DNA of 64,000 nucleotides from contig DAOUPT010000012.1 in assembly GCA_030626025.1 (NCBI GenBank), forward strand, positions 1 through 64,000, written 5' to 3'. Shown piece after piece: positions 17,363-25,304 of the stretch. Source of the stretch: Anderseniella sp. (GTDB lineage: Bacteria; Pseudomonadota; Alphaproteobacteria; Rhizobiales; Aestuariivirgaceae). How positions within the stretch are numbered: the first letter of the stretch is position 1; each line of letters opens with the position of its first letter. Both the position numbers and the translations under genes were made by a program. The notes under the pieces were generated by a model. It had not been told where the DNA came from and ran no database searches. It worked only from the letters and a program-made list of their open reading frames with translations.

Positions 17363-18118
17363 ATGACTATAGACCTTTCTAATAAAACCGCTCTGATTAC
17401 CGGTGCAGGCCGCGGCATCGGTGAAGCGGCGGCACGAAAACTGGCTGAGTATGGTGCCAACGTGGTGCTTACTGCCCGCTCACTTAAAAATGTCGAGCAG
17501 ATTGCTGATGAAATTGGCGAAAAAGCCATCGCCGTGCAATGTGATGTTACCAGCTATCAAGATATCGAGAATGCTGTGAAGGCGGCACAGGATCAATTTG
17601 GCAGTCTGGATATTCTGGTCAACAATGCCGGTACCATAGAGCCAATTTCGCGTCTGGAAACCTCTGACCCCAAGGCTTGGGATCAAGTTGTCGATGTTAA
17701 TATCAAAGGGGTCTATCATGGTATGCGGGCGGCATATTCTGCCATGAAATCGAGCGGAGGAGGCGTAATTGTGAATATGTCATCGGGTGCAGCATCCAGT
17801 GCGTTGGAGGGCTGGAGCCACTATTGCGCCACCAAGGCTGCGGTTCTTTCTCTTACACGCTGCGCCCACAATGAATGGGACGAGGAAGGAATTCACGTTG
17901 TCGGCCTGTCGCCCGGCACTGTTGCCACTGATATGCAGGTTGCCATCAAAGGCTCAAGCATTAATCCGATAAGCGAACTAGACTGGTCCAACCATATTTC
18001 ACCCGAGTGGGTCGGCGAAACCATCGCCTGGCTGACCACCGATGCCGGTCGCAAATATGACGGTGACGACTTTTCCCTAAAAACTGATGAGGGCCGACGG
18101 GCTGTAGGGTTGATTTGA
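17363..18118 (+). CDS. Short-chain dehydrogenase/reductase
   Basis: A 251-residue classical SDR. The cofactor loop TGAGRGIG (residues 13-20), NNAG, a serine in NMSSGAAS and the Tyr154-x3-Lys158 pair (YCATK) are all present. An Asp-rich or Arg motif after the second strand (TARS) leans to NADP(H), though this is not certain. GGAG lies just before the ATG. Its position between an azoreductase remnant and a LysR gene suggests an oxidoreductase cluster controlled by a LysR protein; the substrate is unknown. Confidence 0.88.
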   Translation: MTIDLSNKTALITGAGRGIGEAAARKLAEYGANVVLTARSLKNVEQIADEIGEKAIAVQCDVTSYQDIENAVKAAQDQFGSLDILVNNAGTIEPISRLETSDPKAWDQVVDVNIKGVYHGMRAAYSAMKSSGGGVIVNMSSGAASSALEGWSHYCATKAAVLSLTRCAHNEWDEEGIHVVGLSPGTVATDMQVAIKGSSINPISELDWSNHISPEWVGETIAWLTTDAGRKYDGDDFSLKTDEGRRAVGLI

Positions 18119-18134
18119 CCGAGTTCAAAACCTG

Positions 18135-19001
18135 CTACCCCATAAACAGGTCTTTCTTGTCCACCAACGCCTCGGATACAAATTTCATAAATGTCCGAAC
18201 CCGGGGTAGTTTTTGCAAATCGGGATGGGTCAGGACCCAGATATCGGCGTAGGGTTGCGCTTCCAGATTTGGAACCCGTTGCAGACCCTTGGTGCTGTCT
18301 CCCAGAAAACAGGGCATGCGGGCAATGCCCATTCCGGCCTCAACAGCGCCATGCACAGCAACCATGTCGTCAAACTTCGCCACTGTCCGGGCATCGGGGT
18401 AGGCTTTGAGGACTTCTTGGGCCGGTTCATCACCGCGCCAGATGAAATTGATGCAGTTAAGTGGTGCCTCATCGCGGCGACTTGCCAGATAATCTTTCGC
18501 TGCAAAATACATACAGCGCTGCGACAATACCTTACGACCCCAAAGCGTGCCCTCGGGTTCGTTGCTGGCAAGGATGGAAACATCGGCCTCGCGACGGTGC
18601 AGATTAACCGCATCTGACGTTGCAACAATCGTTAGATTGATTTTCGGATATTCTTTGGCGAACTCCAGAAATATTTCGGCCAATACCACTGTAATGATCA
18701 ATTGCGGGGCCGAGACCTTCAGCGGCCCGGCCAGTTCCATATCCTGCCCGGCGATGGCCAGTTCAAGATCCAGCGCATGACGTTCCATTTCCTCAGCTGT
18801 CTGGATCGCGTGCCGTCCAAAAGCTGTGGCGGTCAAACCATTGGCGAACCGGTCAAACAGCCGAACCCCCATACGATTTTCCAGCCCCGACAATCGGCGT
18901 GACACCGTTGAATGGTTTACCCCCATCGCCCGCGCAGCCCCGCTCAAACCACCATGACGGTGAATTGCCAGTGCAAATTTCAAATCATCCCAATTTTCCA
19001 T
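18135..19001 (-). CDS. LysR-family transcription regulator
   Basis: A 288-residue regulator: winged HTH at residues 1-60 (ENWDDLKFALAIHRHGGLSG, NHSTVSRRLSGLE) then a periplasmic-binding-like effector domain. The long open frame to 19175 has no family likeness before MENWDD, so ATG 19001 is chosen, although AGGA touches the codon and ATG 19022 remains possible. It is convergent with the SDR gene and divergent from the DUF1330 gene across 127 bases, the usual layout for control of that neighbour. Confidence 0.85.
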   Translation of the reverse strand: MENWDDLKFALAIHRHGGLSGAARAMGVNHSTVSRRLSGLENRMGVRLFDRFANGLTATAFGRHAIQTAEEMERHALDLELAIAGQDMELAGPLKVSAPQLIITVVLAEIFLEFAKEYPKINLTIVATSDAVNLHRREADVSILASNEPEGTLWGRKVLSQRCMYFAAKDYLASRRDEAPLNCINFIWRGDEPAQEVLKAYPDARTVAKFDDMVAVHGAVEAGMGIARMPCFLGDSTKGLQRVPNLEAQPYADIWVLTHPDLQKLPRVRTFMKFVSEALVDKKDLFMG

Positions 19002-19128
19002 TCCTGCATATATGCACAACATGCTTGCAAGATTCCATAATTTTCGAACAGGGTAGGGTTTGCTAATGTTATTTCCACATAAAAACATTGCAAGCTGAAC
19101 CTCAGGTTCGAAACAAAAGGAAAAGACT

Positions 19129-19407
19129 ATGACCGCATATATTGTAGTTGATTTGACACCAACAGATACTACCAAGCTTCAGGAATACAGCGCCAAAGCA
19201 GCAGAAACGCTAGTCCCCTTTGGTGGAAAATTTATTGCAAAAGGACCAATCGAGCTTCTGCATGGCAACCAGGAATTGAAAGCCAAGGCAATCATCGAAT
19301 TTCCCGACCGCGACAGTGCCGCCAACTGGTACAATTCCGACGCCTACCAAGCCATCATCACCCTGCGCAATCAAGCCATGACCAGCCATTTTCATCTCGT
19401 TGGCTAG
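19129..19407 (+). CDS. DUF1330-family protein
   Basis: A 92-residue protein with a dimeric alpha-beta barrel fold: AYIVVDLTPTD, GGKFIAKG, IIEFPDRDSAANWYNSDAYQ and the closing residues are the family pattern. AAAGGA precedes the ATG. Members of the family have no well-established function. Divergent from the LysR gene, it is a plausible target of that regulator. Confidence 0.85.
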   Translation: MTAYIVVDLTPTDTTKLQEYSAKAAETLVPFGGKFIAKGPIELLHGNQELKAKAIIEFPDRDSAANWYNSDAYQAIITLRNQAMTSHFHLVG

Positions 19408-19516
19408 GGTAGGTTTTGTTCCAAGTATCGCCCGCGGAACTTCTAAAACCGATAGATTTCACCGCAGGCTTTCGCTATCATCGCTTCCGACACGAACCAG
19501 CGGAAAATCACCCCCC

Positions 19517-20716
19517 ATGTCCACAAGAACACCACCCAAGAGCCTCGTGCAAAAATTCCTTCGCCTCGAAACTGCCGGTGGCTTTTTGCTTATGGGGGCT
19601 TTGGTGCTGGCGATAATGGCAGAAAATTCTGCTTTGAAGCCGTTTTATGATTTGCTGCTCAGCACCCCGGTTGAATTGCGCATCGGCGAGTTGCATTTGG
19701 CCAAACCGTTGCTGTTGTGGATCAACGATGCCCTGATGGCGGTATTCTTTTTTCTGGTCGGGCTGGAACTCAAACGCGAAGTGCTGACCGGTCAATTATC
19801 ATCACCGTCCAAAATAATTTTGCCGACCCTTGCCGCTATCGCCGGTATCGCCGTTCCCGCTCTGATTTACACTGCTGTGAACTACGACGACCCGGCTGCA
19901 ATGCGGGGTTGGGCCATCCCGACCGCAACTGACATTGCCTTTGCCCTGGGCATTCTGGCCTTGCTCGGCAGTCGGGTTCCAAGTGCGTTGAAGTTGTTCC
20001 TGCTGGCTGTTGCCATCATCGATGATATCGGCGCCATTGTCATTATCGCCATATTTTATTCCGGCGATCTCTCAACTTACATGTTTGTGGTTGCCGCCGC
20101 CGCCATTTTCGCTCTGGCAATGCTCAACTGGCGCGGTGTTACCTCGGCCACCCCCTATATGCTGGTCGGCGCAATCCTATGGGTGGCGGTGCTGAAGTCA
20201 GGCATCCACGCCACGCTAGCTGGCATTGTTCTTGCCATGTTTATCCCTCTGCGCGGCAATAATGACAATGAGGAACCGTTGCTGATACGCCTTGAGCACG
20301 ACTTGCACGGCACCGTCGCCTTCATCATTCTGCCGGTGTTTGCCTTTGCCAATGCCGGTATAAGTCTGACTGGTCTTAAGGTGGCTGATCTGATGTCGCC
20401 AGTGCCCTTTGGCATTGCGCTGGGACTTGTGGTTGGCAAACAGTTGGGCATTTTCAGTATTATCTGGATCACGGTCAAGGCCGGTCTGGCCAAGCTGCCG
20501 GAAAACGTTAGCTGGATGCAAATCTACGGCCTGTCGGTTCTGTGCGGTATCGGCTTTACCATGAGTCTGTTCATCTCCTCACTGGCTTTTGAGCAAGGTG
20601 GCGGCGATACTTATGCTATGAATGAACGTCTCGGTATAATTTTCGGCTCGCTGGTTTCGGCCATAGCGGGTTATTTGATTTTGCGACTGGCATCCAAACC
20701 AACTTTGAAGGATTAG
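19517..20716 (+). CDS. nhaA: Na+/H+ antiporter NhaA
   Basis: A 399-residue inner-membrane antiporter with about 12 helices. The adjacent aspartates Asp169-Asp170 in VAIIDDIGAIV are the ion-binding pair of NhaA, and the unwound-helix segment PTATDIAFALGIL is present. It exports sodium in exchange for protons. The ATG at 19517 is chosen because the protein then begins with the usual basic cytoplasmic N-terminus and first amphipathic helix; the longer frame from 19400 overlaps the DUF1330 stop. Three bases separate it from the next gene. Confidence 0.93.
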   Translation: MSTRTPPKSLVQKFLRLETAGGFLLMGALVLAIMAENSALKPFYDLLLSTPVELRIGELHLAKPLLLWINDALMAVFFFLVGLELKREVLTGQLSSPSKIILPTLAAIAGIAVPALIYTAVNYDDPAAMRGWAIPTATDIAFALGILALLGSRVPSALKLFLLAVAIIDDIGAIVIIAIFYSGDLSTYMFVVAAAAIFALAMLNWRGVTSATPYMLVGAILWVAVLKSGIHATLAGIVLAMFIPLRGNNDNEEPLLIRLEHDLHGTVAFIILPVFAFANAGISLTGLKVADLMSPVPFGIALGLVVGKQLGIFSIIWITVKAGLAKLPENVSWMQIYGLSVLCGIGFTMSLFISSLAFEQGGGDTYAMNERLGIIFGSLVSAIAGYLILRLASKPTLKD

Positions 20717-20719
20717 AGA

Positions 20720-21355
20720 GTGTTCGATTATTCACTCCTCCACTGGACCACATTTTTGACCGTTGCCGCGCTTTTAAACCTCTCGCCGGGTCCCGACATC
20801 GCCTTCATATTAGGCCAAACCGTGCGTGGTGGCCGCAAATCCGGCTTTGCTGCCATGTTGGGCATCTGGACAGGTGCGTTCGGCCATGTGCTGATGGCAG
20901 CAGCGGGTTTGTCAGTTATACTGGCCACCTCAGCCGTTGCCTTTTCCATCGTTAAATGGGCCGGTGCCGCCTATCTGATTTGGCTCGGTATCGCAGCCCT
21001 GCGGTCGGACGGCGGCTCGTTCATCTCTGACAATGTCGAAAGCAGTCCCGACTTCTCCCCGATCTATAAACAGGGTGTTTTTGTTGGTCTGCTAAACCCC
21101 AAAGTCGCCGTCTTCTTCCTTGCCTTCCTGCCGCAATTTGTTGTTGCTGGAGCAGGCCCGGTTTGGGCTCAGTTGTTTTTGCATGGTTGCCTGATCATCA
21201 TCGTTGCTGCATTCATCGAACCGCCATTGGTCATCGCCGGTGACAAACTGACAGCAACCCTGCGCGGCAACCCTCGCATTGGCCTGTGGATGGACCGCAG
21301 TCTTGGGGCGATTTTTATTGCCTTGGGAATTCGGCTTGCGCTGGAAGAAAGGTAG
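20720..21355 (+). CDS. LysE/RhtB-family exporter
   Basis: A 211-residue membrane protein with six predicted helices. The N-terminal LLNLSPGPDIAFILGQTVRGG block is the signature of the LysE/RhtB amino-acid and metabolite exporters, and GLLNPKVAVFFLAFLPQF marks the fourth segment. The start is GTG at 20720, three bases after the nhaA stop with GAGAG just upstream, so it is co-transcribed with nhaA. The exported substrate cannot be read from the sequence. Confidence 0.88.
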   Translation: MFDYSLLHWTTFLTVAALLNLSPGPDIAFILGQTVRGGRKSGFAAMLGIWTGAFGHVLMAAAGLSVILATSAVAFSIVKWAGAAYLIWLGIAALRSDGGSFISDNVESSPDFSPIYKQGVFVGLLNPKVAVFFLAFLPQFVVAGAGPVWAQLFLHGCLIIIVAAFIEPPLVIAGDKLTATLRGNPRIGLWMDRSLGAIFIALGIRLALEER

Positions 21356-21484
21356 AGCAGGTCAGGGATGTGAGTGCGGGCTTTGCCATGCCATTCACTG
21401 GTGAAAACAATCACTTGTGATGTGTCTCGCAAGACATTGACCGGTATTTGTGTTAAATTGCCAGAGTTAGATAGGAGTTTTGCA

Positions 21485-21697
21485 TTGTCTAATAACAGTC
21501 TGTTGAAAACCGGCATCATCGGCACTACCATCGCTGCTGTGTGCTGTTTCACCCCGATTTTGGTCATTCTGTTTGGCGTTGTCGGCTTGTCTGCGCTTGT
21601 CGGTTATCTCGATATTGTCCTGTTTCCAGCCCTTGGTATTTTCATAGCCATAACCTTCTATGCCCTGTGGAAAAGGCGGAGCAGGCGGATCGCATGA
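21485..21697 (+). CDS. merF: MerF-like mercury transport protein
   Basis: A 70-residue membrane protein with two helices. The vicinal cysteines in IAAVCCFTPILV lie in the first helix, the diagnostic MerF feature that takes Hg(II) across the inner membrane. The start is TTG at 21485, eight bases after AGGAG; the longer frame from 21374 lacks support. Its TGA overlaps the ATG of the next gene. No mercuric reductase or MerR regulator is in the window, so a complete resistance operon is absent here. Confidence 0.8.
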   Translation: MSNNSLLKTGIIGTTIAAVCCFTPILVILFGVVGLSALVGYLDIVLFPALGIFIAITFYALWKRRSRRIA

Positions 21698-21900
21698 TAG
21701 AGCTGCAATCAACCATTACCTGCCCAGAATGCGGCCACGCCGAAACTGAAACCATGCCCACCAACGCCTGCCAGTGGTTCTATGACTGTAAGGGCTGCGG
21801 CGTGGTCCTGAAACCCAAAAAGGGCGATTGCTGCGTTTATTGCTCCTACGGCACAGTAGCCTGCCCTCCCATTCAAGAGGGCAATGACTGCTGCGGGTAG
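21694..21900 (+). CDS. GDCCVxCSYG-type cysteine-rich protein
   Basis: A 69-residue protein starting in the ATGA overlap with merF. It carries CPECG, CKGCG and the block KGDCCVYCSYGTVACPPIQ, with about ten cysteines in all. This family is commonly found beside MerF-like transporters. A zinc-ribbon fold and mercury or metal handling are likely from the cysteines and context, but a function has not been clearly shown to my knowledge. Confidence 0.8.
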   Translation: MIELQSTITCPECGHAETETMPTNACQWFYDCKGCGVVLKPKKGDCCVYCSYGTVACPPIQEGNDCCG

Positions 21901-21986
21901 GGGGGTGACTAGACCTGCTCACTTTTTCAATAAACCGGTCAAGCCAGCGACCGCTGGCCAGCGCCACTGCGCCGCCCCCGTGGAGC

Positions 21987-22003
21987 ATTGCGCCTAGCGC
22001 AAT
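21987..22003. other. Hairpin between convergent genes
   Basis: ATTGCGC-CTA-GCGCAAT is a perfect 7-bp stem with a 3-nt loop. A second small stem, GCCAGC/GCTGGC, lies near 21942-21961. Neither is followed by a T-run, so they may only mark the ends of the convergent merF and cyclase transcripts. Confidence 0.45.
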
Positions 22004-22032
22004 TTGCGTGAGCGCAGTAAAACAACTTAAAC

Positions 22033-22854
22033 CTAAACCATCGCAAATATTCGCGCTGGTCCGCCGGTGCCACCGCGATGCTTGGGTGCACCGACAATAA
22101 GCGTAGCGCCCTTGGCTGGAACCTTGTCGAGATTGGTCATGTTTTCAATGCCAAAACGACCGGTCGGCAACCAGGCATAATGAGTGGCAAAGTCGGCTGA
22201 AATGCCGTGGTCAAGCGACAGCGTATCTACCGCGATAGAGGTTGCCCCGGTTTCCTCAATCAGCATTTTGGCCGCTTCCACATGAAAGCCGGGATAATGC
22301 TGTTTCTTGTCAGCATCAGCGCCACGGAATTTGTCAGTGTTGACATGAGCCGACCAACCAGAATGCATCGCCACACAGGCATTAGCTGGAATGTCACCAT
22401 GCTTGGACATCCACGCTTTGACATCATCAGGCGTTACCAGCGTATCGGCATCGCCAGCCGCCCGGGCCGCAATATCAATTACGCACAAAGGCGCGATAAG
22501 GTTGGAGACCGGAATTTCTGCCACAGATTTACCGTCCGCTGAAAAGTGCAGGGGGGCATCAACATGAGTACCAGTGTGCTCGTTGACGGTATATTCAAAC
22601 AGGTTGAAGTGATGTTCCTTGAAATTGAATTTCTGATTTTTGGAGAATTGTTGCTCGCCAAAATAGGTCGGAAACTTCTCATGCAGTTCATGAGTCATAT
22701 CGACAACCTTGTTATGCCCGCTGGCCAACGCCTCAGTCCCGGTCATTGCCGACCCGACCACCGCCATAGCCGCCCCTGCAGTAGCAGTGCGAAACAAATC
22801 CCGCCGCGAAAGCATCTTGTCCTTAACCGCATTCATTACACAAACATCACACAT
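22033..22854 (-). CDS. Tat-exported cyclase-family (kynurenine formamidase-like) metal hydrolase
   Basis: A 273-residue protein. SRRDLFRTA with a following hydrophobic stretch and AEALASG-like cleavage region is a twin-arginine signal. The cyclase signature HTGTHVDAPLHF supplies the metal ligands, with a later His/Asp segment (DTLSLDHGIS). Cytoplasmic relatives are arylformamidases; exported versions are mostly uncharacterised. ATG 22854 is chosen because AGGGAG lies six bases upstream. The N-terminus contains two extra cysteines (CDVC) before the Tat motif. Confidence 0.82.
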   Translation of the reverse strand: MCDVCVMNAVKDKMLSRRDLFRTATAGAAMAVVGSAMTGTEALASGHNKVVDMTHELHEKFPTYFGEQQFSKNQKFNFKEHHFNLFEYTVNEHTGTHVDAPLHFSADGKSVAEIPVSNLIAPLCVIDIAARAAGDADTLVTPDDVKAWMSKHGDIPANACVAMHSGWSAHVNTDKFRGADADKKQHYPGFHVEAAKMLIEETGATSIAVDTLSLDHGISADFATHYAWLPTGRFGIENMTNLDKVPAKGATLIVGAPKHRGGTGGPARIFAMV

Positions 22855-22992
22855 GGCATTTCTCCCTTGGTTGTTATTGTATTGAGCCAAATTATACTTT
22901 GGTCGCAGGACGAAAGGTAACAACATTGAGTGATTGGCGTCAATGGGGGAGGGAGTATGGCTGGCGGGGTCAAGAGCAGATAATAGATAGAT

Positions 22993-23316
22993 TCAGTATT
23001 GAATCTTACAGATATATTTTGAATACACCCAGCCACGTGGGCCACTATAGCTTTCATCCTGGAAATTGCGCTTGACGATTACCTCACGCCAACCTCGTGT
23101 TCCATATGGTTCCATGCTGGTTAAAAACGTCCCCGGTTTAAGCCTGCGGGTTTCACGGCATTTGGTGGAACCGCACGTGCGAAGCGAAAGGAAGTTATCG
23201 CCTGCCGGATTCAGGCGGCACACAACAAAATCCTCACCCGAATACGCCATAATCGAAGCGCTAGAACCTGTCCACACCACGGCAAATACAGCGGCCAGTA
23301 ATATAATTTTTTTCAT
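22993..23316 (-). CDS. Secreted SH3-like domain protein
   Basis: A 107-residue protein with signal peptide (MKKIILLAAVFAVVWTG) and a bacterial SH3-type domain: VCRLNPAGDNFLSLR, a Pro-Gly turn, then RGWVYSKYIC at the end. Four cysteines probably form disulfides in the periplasm. Such domains bind peptidoglycan or peptides. The start MKKII at 23316 with AAGG upstream is chosen over 23340. No operon partner is clear. Confidence 0.7.
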   Translation of the reverse strand: MKKIILLAAVFAVVWTGSSASIMAYSGEDFVVCRLNPAGDNFLSLRTCGSTKCRETRRLKPGTFLTSMEPYGTRGWREVIVKRNFQDESYSGPRGWVYSKYICKIQY

Positions 23317-23614
23317 TTGAAACCTTGTAATTCTCAACACCGAATTTCCTTACCTTACGAACAATCTTAACATCGGTTGGGTGCCTGGTAAAGGGGCCTT
23401 TAGGCATTGTTGTCTCTGGAACGGCACTTTTTGCGCGGTAGTAATTTCCTCACATAAAGTCATCTTGGAACCAAGACCAGCTTATGGTAGATAGCCATCC
23501 TGGCCACCCTGATTGGCTACATTAACTTCACCTAATTTCAGCTGAGCAGGCTTGCTTGCAATAGCTGACCATTGAGACGGGTAATAGCCGTTTTTGGACT
23601 TGGCTTGATTTGTT
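23317..23614. other. Intergenic region without recognised gene
   Basis: About 300 bases between the divergent SH3-like gene and the PhnD-LuxR gene. A hairpin GCCT...AAAGG-GG-CCTTT...AGGC lies at 23383-23405 without a T-run. Otherwise I see no coding potential; both genes' promoters should lie here. Confidence 0.4.
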
Positions 23615-23633
23615 GTGTACAAATTATGTACAC
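23615..23633. promoter_or_regulatory. Perfect dyad upstream of the PhnD-LuxR gene
   Basis: GTGTACA-AATTA-TGTACAC is a perfect 7-bp inverted repeat with a 5-base spacer, ending 37 bases before the start codon. Such symmetry in a promoter suggests a dimeric regulator site. Autoregulation by the LuxR-type domain encoded just downstream is a natural guess. Confidence 0.55.
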
Positions 23634-23670
23634 TTTCATTTTACATGATGTTTTCCATAAGGCGGTACTT

Positions 23671-25008
23671 ATGAAGCGCATTGGACCAATACTGTGTCTA
23701 TTGAGTTTATTTACAGGGATATCGGCTAACGCGTCGAGCGTTGATGTTAGGCAAAGTCCATCCATTCAACAGGTCGCGCGCGTTGGTGTTTTGGCCTATC
23801 GCGGCGTGAAGTCGGCAAAGTCGCGCTGGAAGCCACTTGAGACTTACCTTACCAGCTCAGTACAAGGATGGCGTTTCGAGTTTGTGCCGGTGACGCAGGC
23901 ATCAACAATTAGCCAGATTGAAGACAGGAAAATTGATTTTCTGATTACCAACCCTGGCCATTATGTAACCTTGCAAAAGAAGTTCCATATAGCAGCGATT
24001 GCCACGCGTGAGCGTTTGATCCAAAACTCAGATACCGGGTTGCTGAAATTTGGCACGGCGATCTTTACCCGCTCAGACAGTGATCTTCACTCTCTTAGCG
24101 AAATGAAAGGCCGGACACTAGCTGCCGTCAGCCCCGACGCTTTTGGTGGTTTTCAAATAGCCTGGCGCGAATTTACCCGTCAAAACATAGACCCCTATCA
24201 AGATATGAAGTCCATCCGGTTTATGGGCTTTCCGCAAGATGCGATAATTACAGCTGTAAAAAACGGCGACATTGATGTCGGTATCGTAAGAAGCGGATTG
24301 TTAGAACTTCTTGCCGGTGAAAACCGTATCAAACTGGAAGATTTTCGCGTCATTGGCGGTAATGCTCAATTGGATTACCCGCATATGGTTTCCAGCCGCC
24401 TCTACCCGGAGTGGCCTTTTGCATCAATGCCATCCACTGGCAAAAAGCTGAGCGAAAGCGTGTTGGCGGCGTTGTTAGCAACCCAGCAAAAACAGGTATC
24501 TGACAAGTATTATCTTCCTGATTTGTGGTCTGTGCCATTGTCGTACGGCGATGTCAGAGTTCTGGTATCTGCCTACGATAAACGCAATGCAAACAGCACG
24601 ATACCCGTTGGAACCGGCTTTTCCCCATCCCAGTGGATTGCGATAACAATCACGCTTCTATTGTTGGCAATATCCCTTTTTATGTTCCTGACTTTTTTCA
24701 CGCGCAAACAACAGGCGCGCGGACCCGCTGGCATGGCAGGGGATATGGCGACCACTGATCCTGCTGCTGTTGAATTTTTGGCACGATTTAACAGTCTTAC
24801 AAAGCGCGAACGAGAGGTGCTTTGTATGATATGCCACGGCCTTTCATCAAAAGTGATCGCCGATGAATTGGGCGTCAGCACCAAAACAATTGAATTCCAT
24901 CGTGCCAATTTACTGCAAAAAACCGATGCTGGTACGACACCTCATCTGGTGCAACTTGCCACAAAACTTGGATTTGACAATGACAAGTTGTCAGCATCTG
25001 GTGAGTGA
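23671..25008 (+). CDS. Membrane one-component regulator: PhnD-like periplasmic sensor, TM helix, LuxR HTH
   Basis: A 445-residue protein. A signal sequence (about 1-20) is followed by a periplasmic PhnD/phosphonate-binding-type domain (about 35-310: RVGVLAYRGVKSAKSRWKPL, KIDFLITNPGHYV, ALLATQQKQVSDKYYLP). One transmembrane helix (about 323-345) leads to a cytoplasmic LuxR HTH (about 373-435: LTKREREVLCMICHGLSSKV, TKTIEFHRANL). PhnD-like domains are used as sensors in TtrS-type tetrathionate kinases; here the output is DNA binding without kinase or receiver. ATG 23671 has AAGG upstream and starts the signal peptide. It likely controls the binding-protein and DsrE genes that follow. Confidence 0.85.
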   Translation: MKRIGPILCLLSLFTGISANASSVDVRQSPSIQQVARVGVLAYRGVKSAKSRWKPLETYLTSSVQGWRFEFVPVTQASTISQIEDRKIDFLITNPGHYVTLQKKFHIAAIATRERLIQNSDTGLLKFGTAIFTRSDSDLHSLSEMKGRTLAAVSPDAFGGFQIAWREFTRQNIDPYQDMKSIRFMGFPQDAIITAVKNGDIDVGIVRSGLLELLAGENRIKLEDFRVIGGNAQLDYPHMVSSRLYPEWPFASMPSTGKKLSESVLAALLATQQKQVSDKYYLPDLWSVPLSYGDVRVLVSAYDKRNANSTIPVGTGFSPSQWIAITITLLLLAISLFMFLTFFTRKQQARGPAGMAGDMATTDPAAVEFLARFNSLTKREREVLCMICHGLSSKVIADELGVSTKTIEFHRANLLQKTDAGTTPHLVQLATKLGFDNDKLSASGE

Positions 25009-25185
25009 ATTCAACCCTTCCAAGGGTATTTACTAGGTTTTAACTGGTAGAAAACAAGCATATCCCTGCGTTGCGCAATCTCCCCCCAATCGGCACAATT
25101 GTCTTGAAACTTCAGGGTTTCCAAAAACAATTCCCAAAAAAGGAAAACTCATTTGTGACAGACATTTGTCATGAGTAACAACGGT

Positions 25186-25292
25186 TTAGAGCACTTCTGG
25201 TTCACTTTGAACCGGAAGGGCAAGTCGAAGTAACTGATACAGTTGCGTTTCAGTTTGTGTTTGTGACTCAAACAAAACCTGAAACGCTCTAA
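25186..25292 (+). repeat. Compound palindromic element before the binding-protein gene
   Basis: Outer arms TTAGAGC (25186-25192) and GCTCTAA (25286-25292) enclose two hairpins: CTTCTGGTTCA/TGAACCGGAAG (25194-25218) and an imperfect 19-bp stem from GCGTTTCAG to CTGAAACGC (25245-25287). The outer right arm abuts the AAGGAGG ribosome-binding site of the next gene. It resembles the dispersed GGTTCA...TGAACC palindromes of Rhizobiales genomes. In RNA it would form a branched leader structure. Confidence 0.6.
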
Positions 25293-25304
25293 GGAGGAAC
25301 CAAA

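Noticed and set aside
21987-22003. Rho-independent terminator between merF and cyclase genes
   Set aside because: The hairpin is good but no T-run follows on either strand, so it is listed only as a hairpin.
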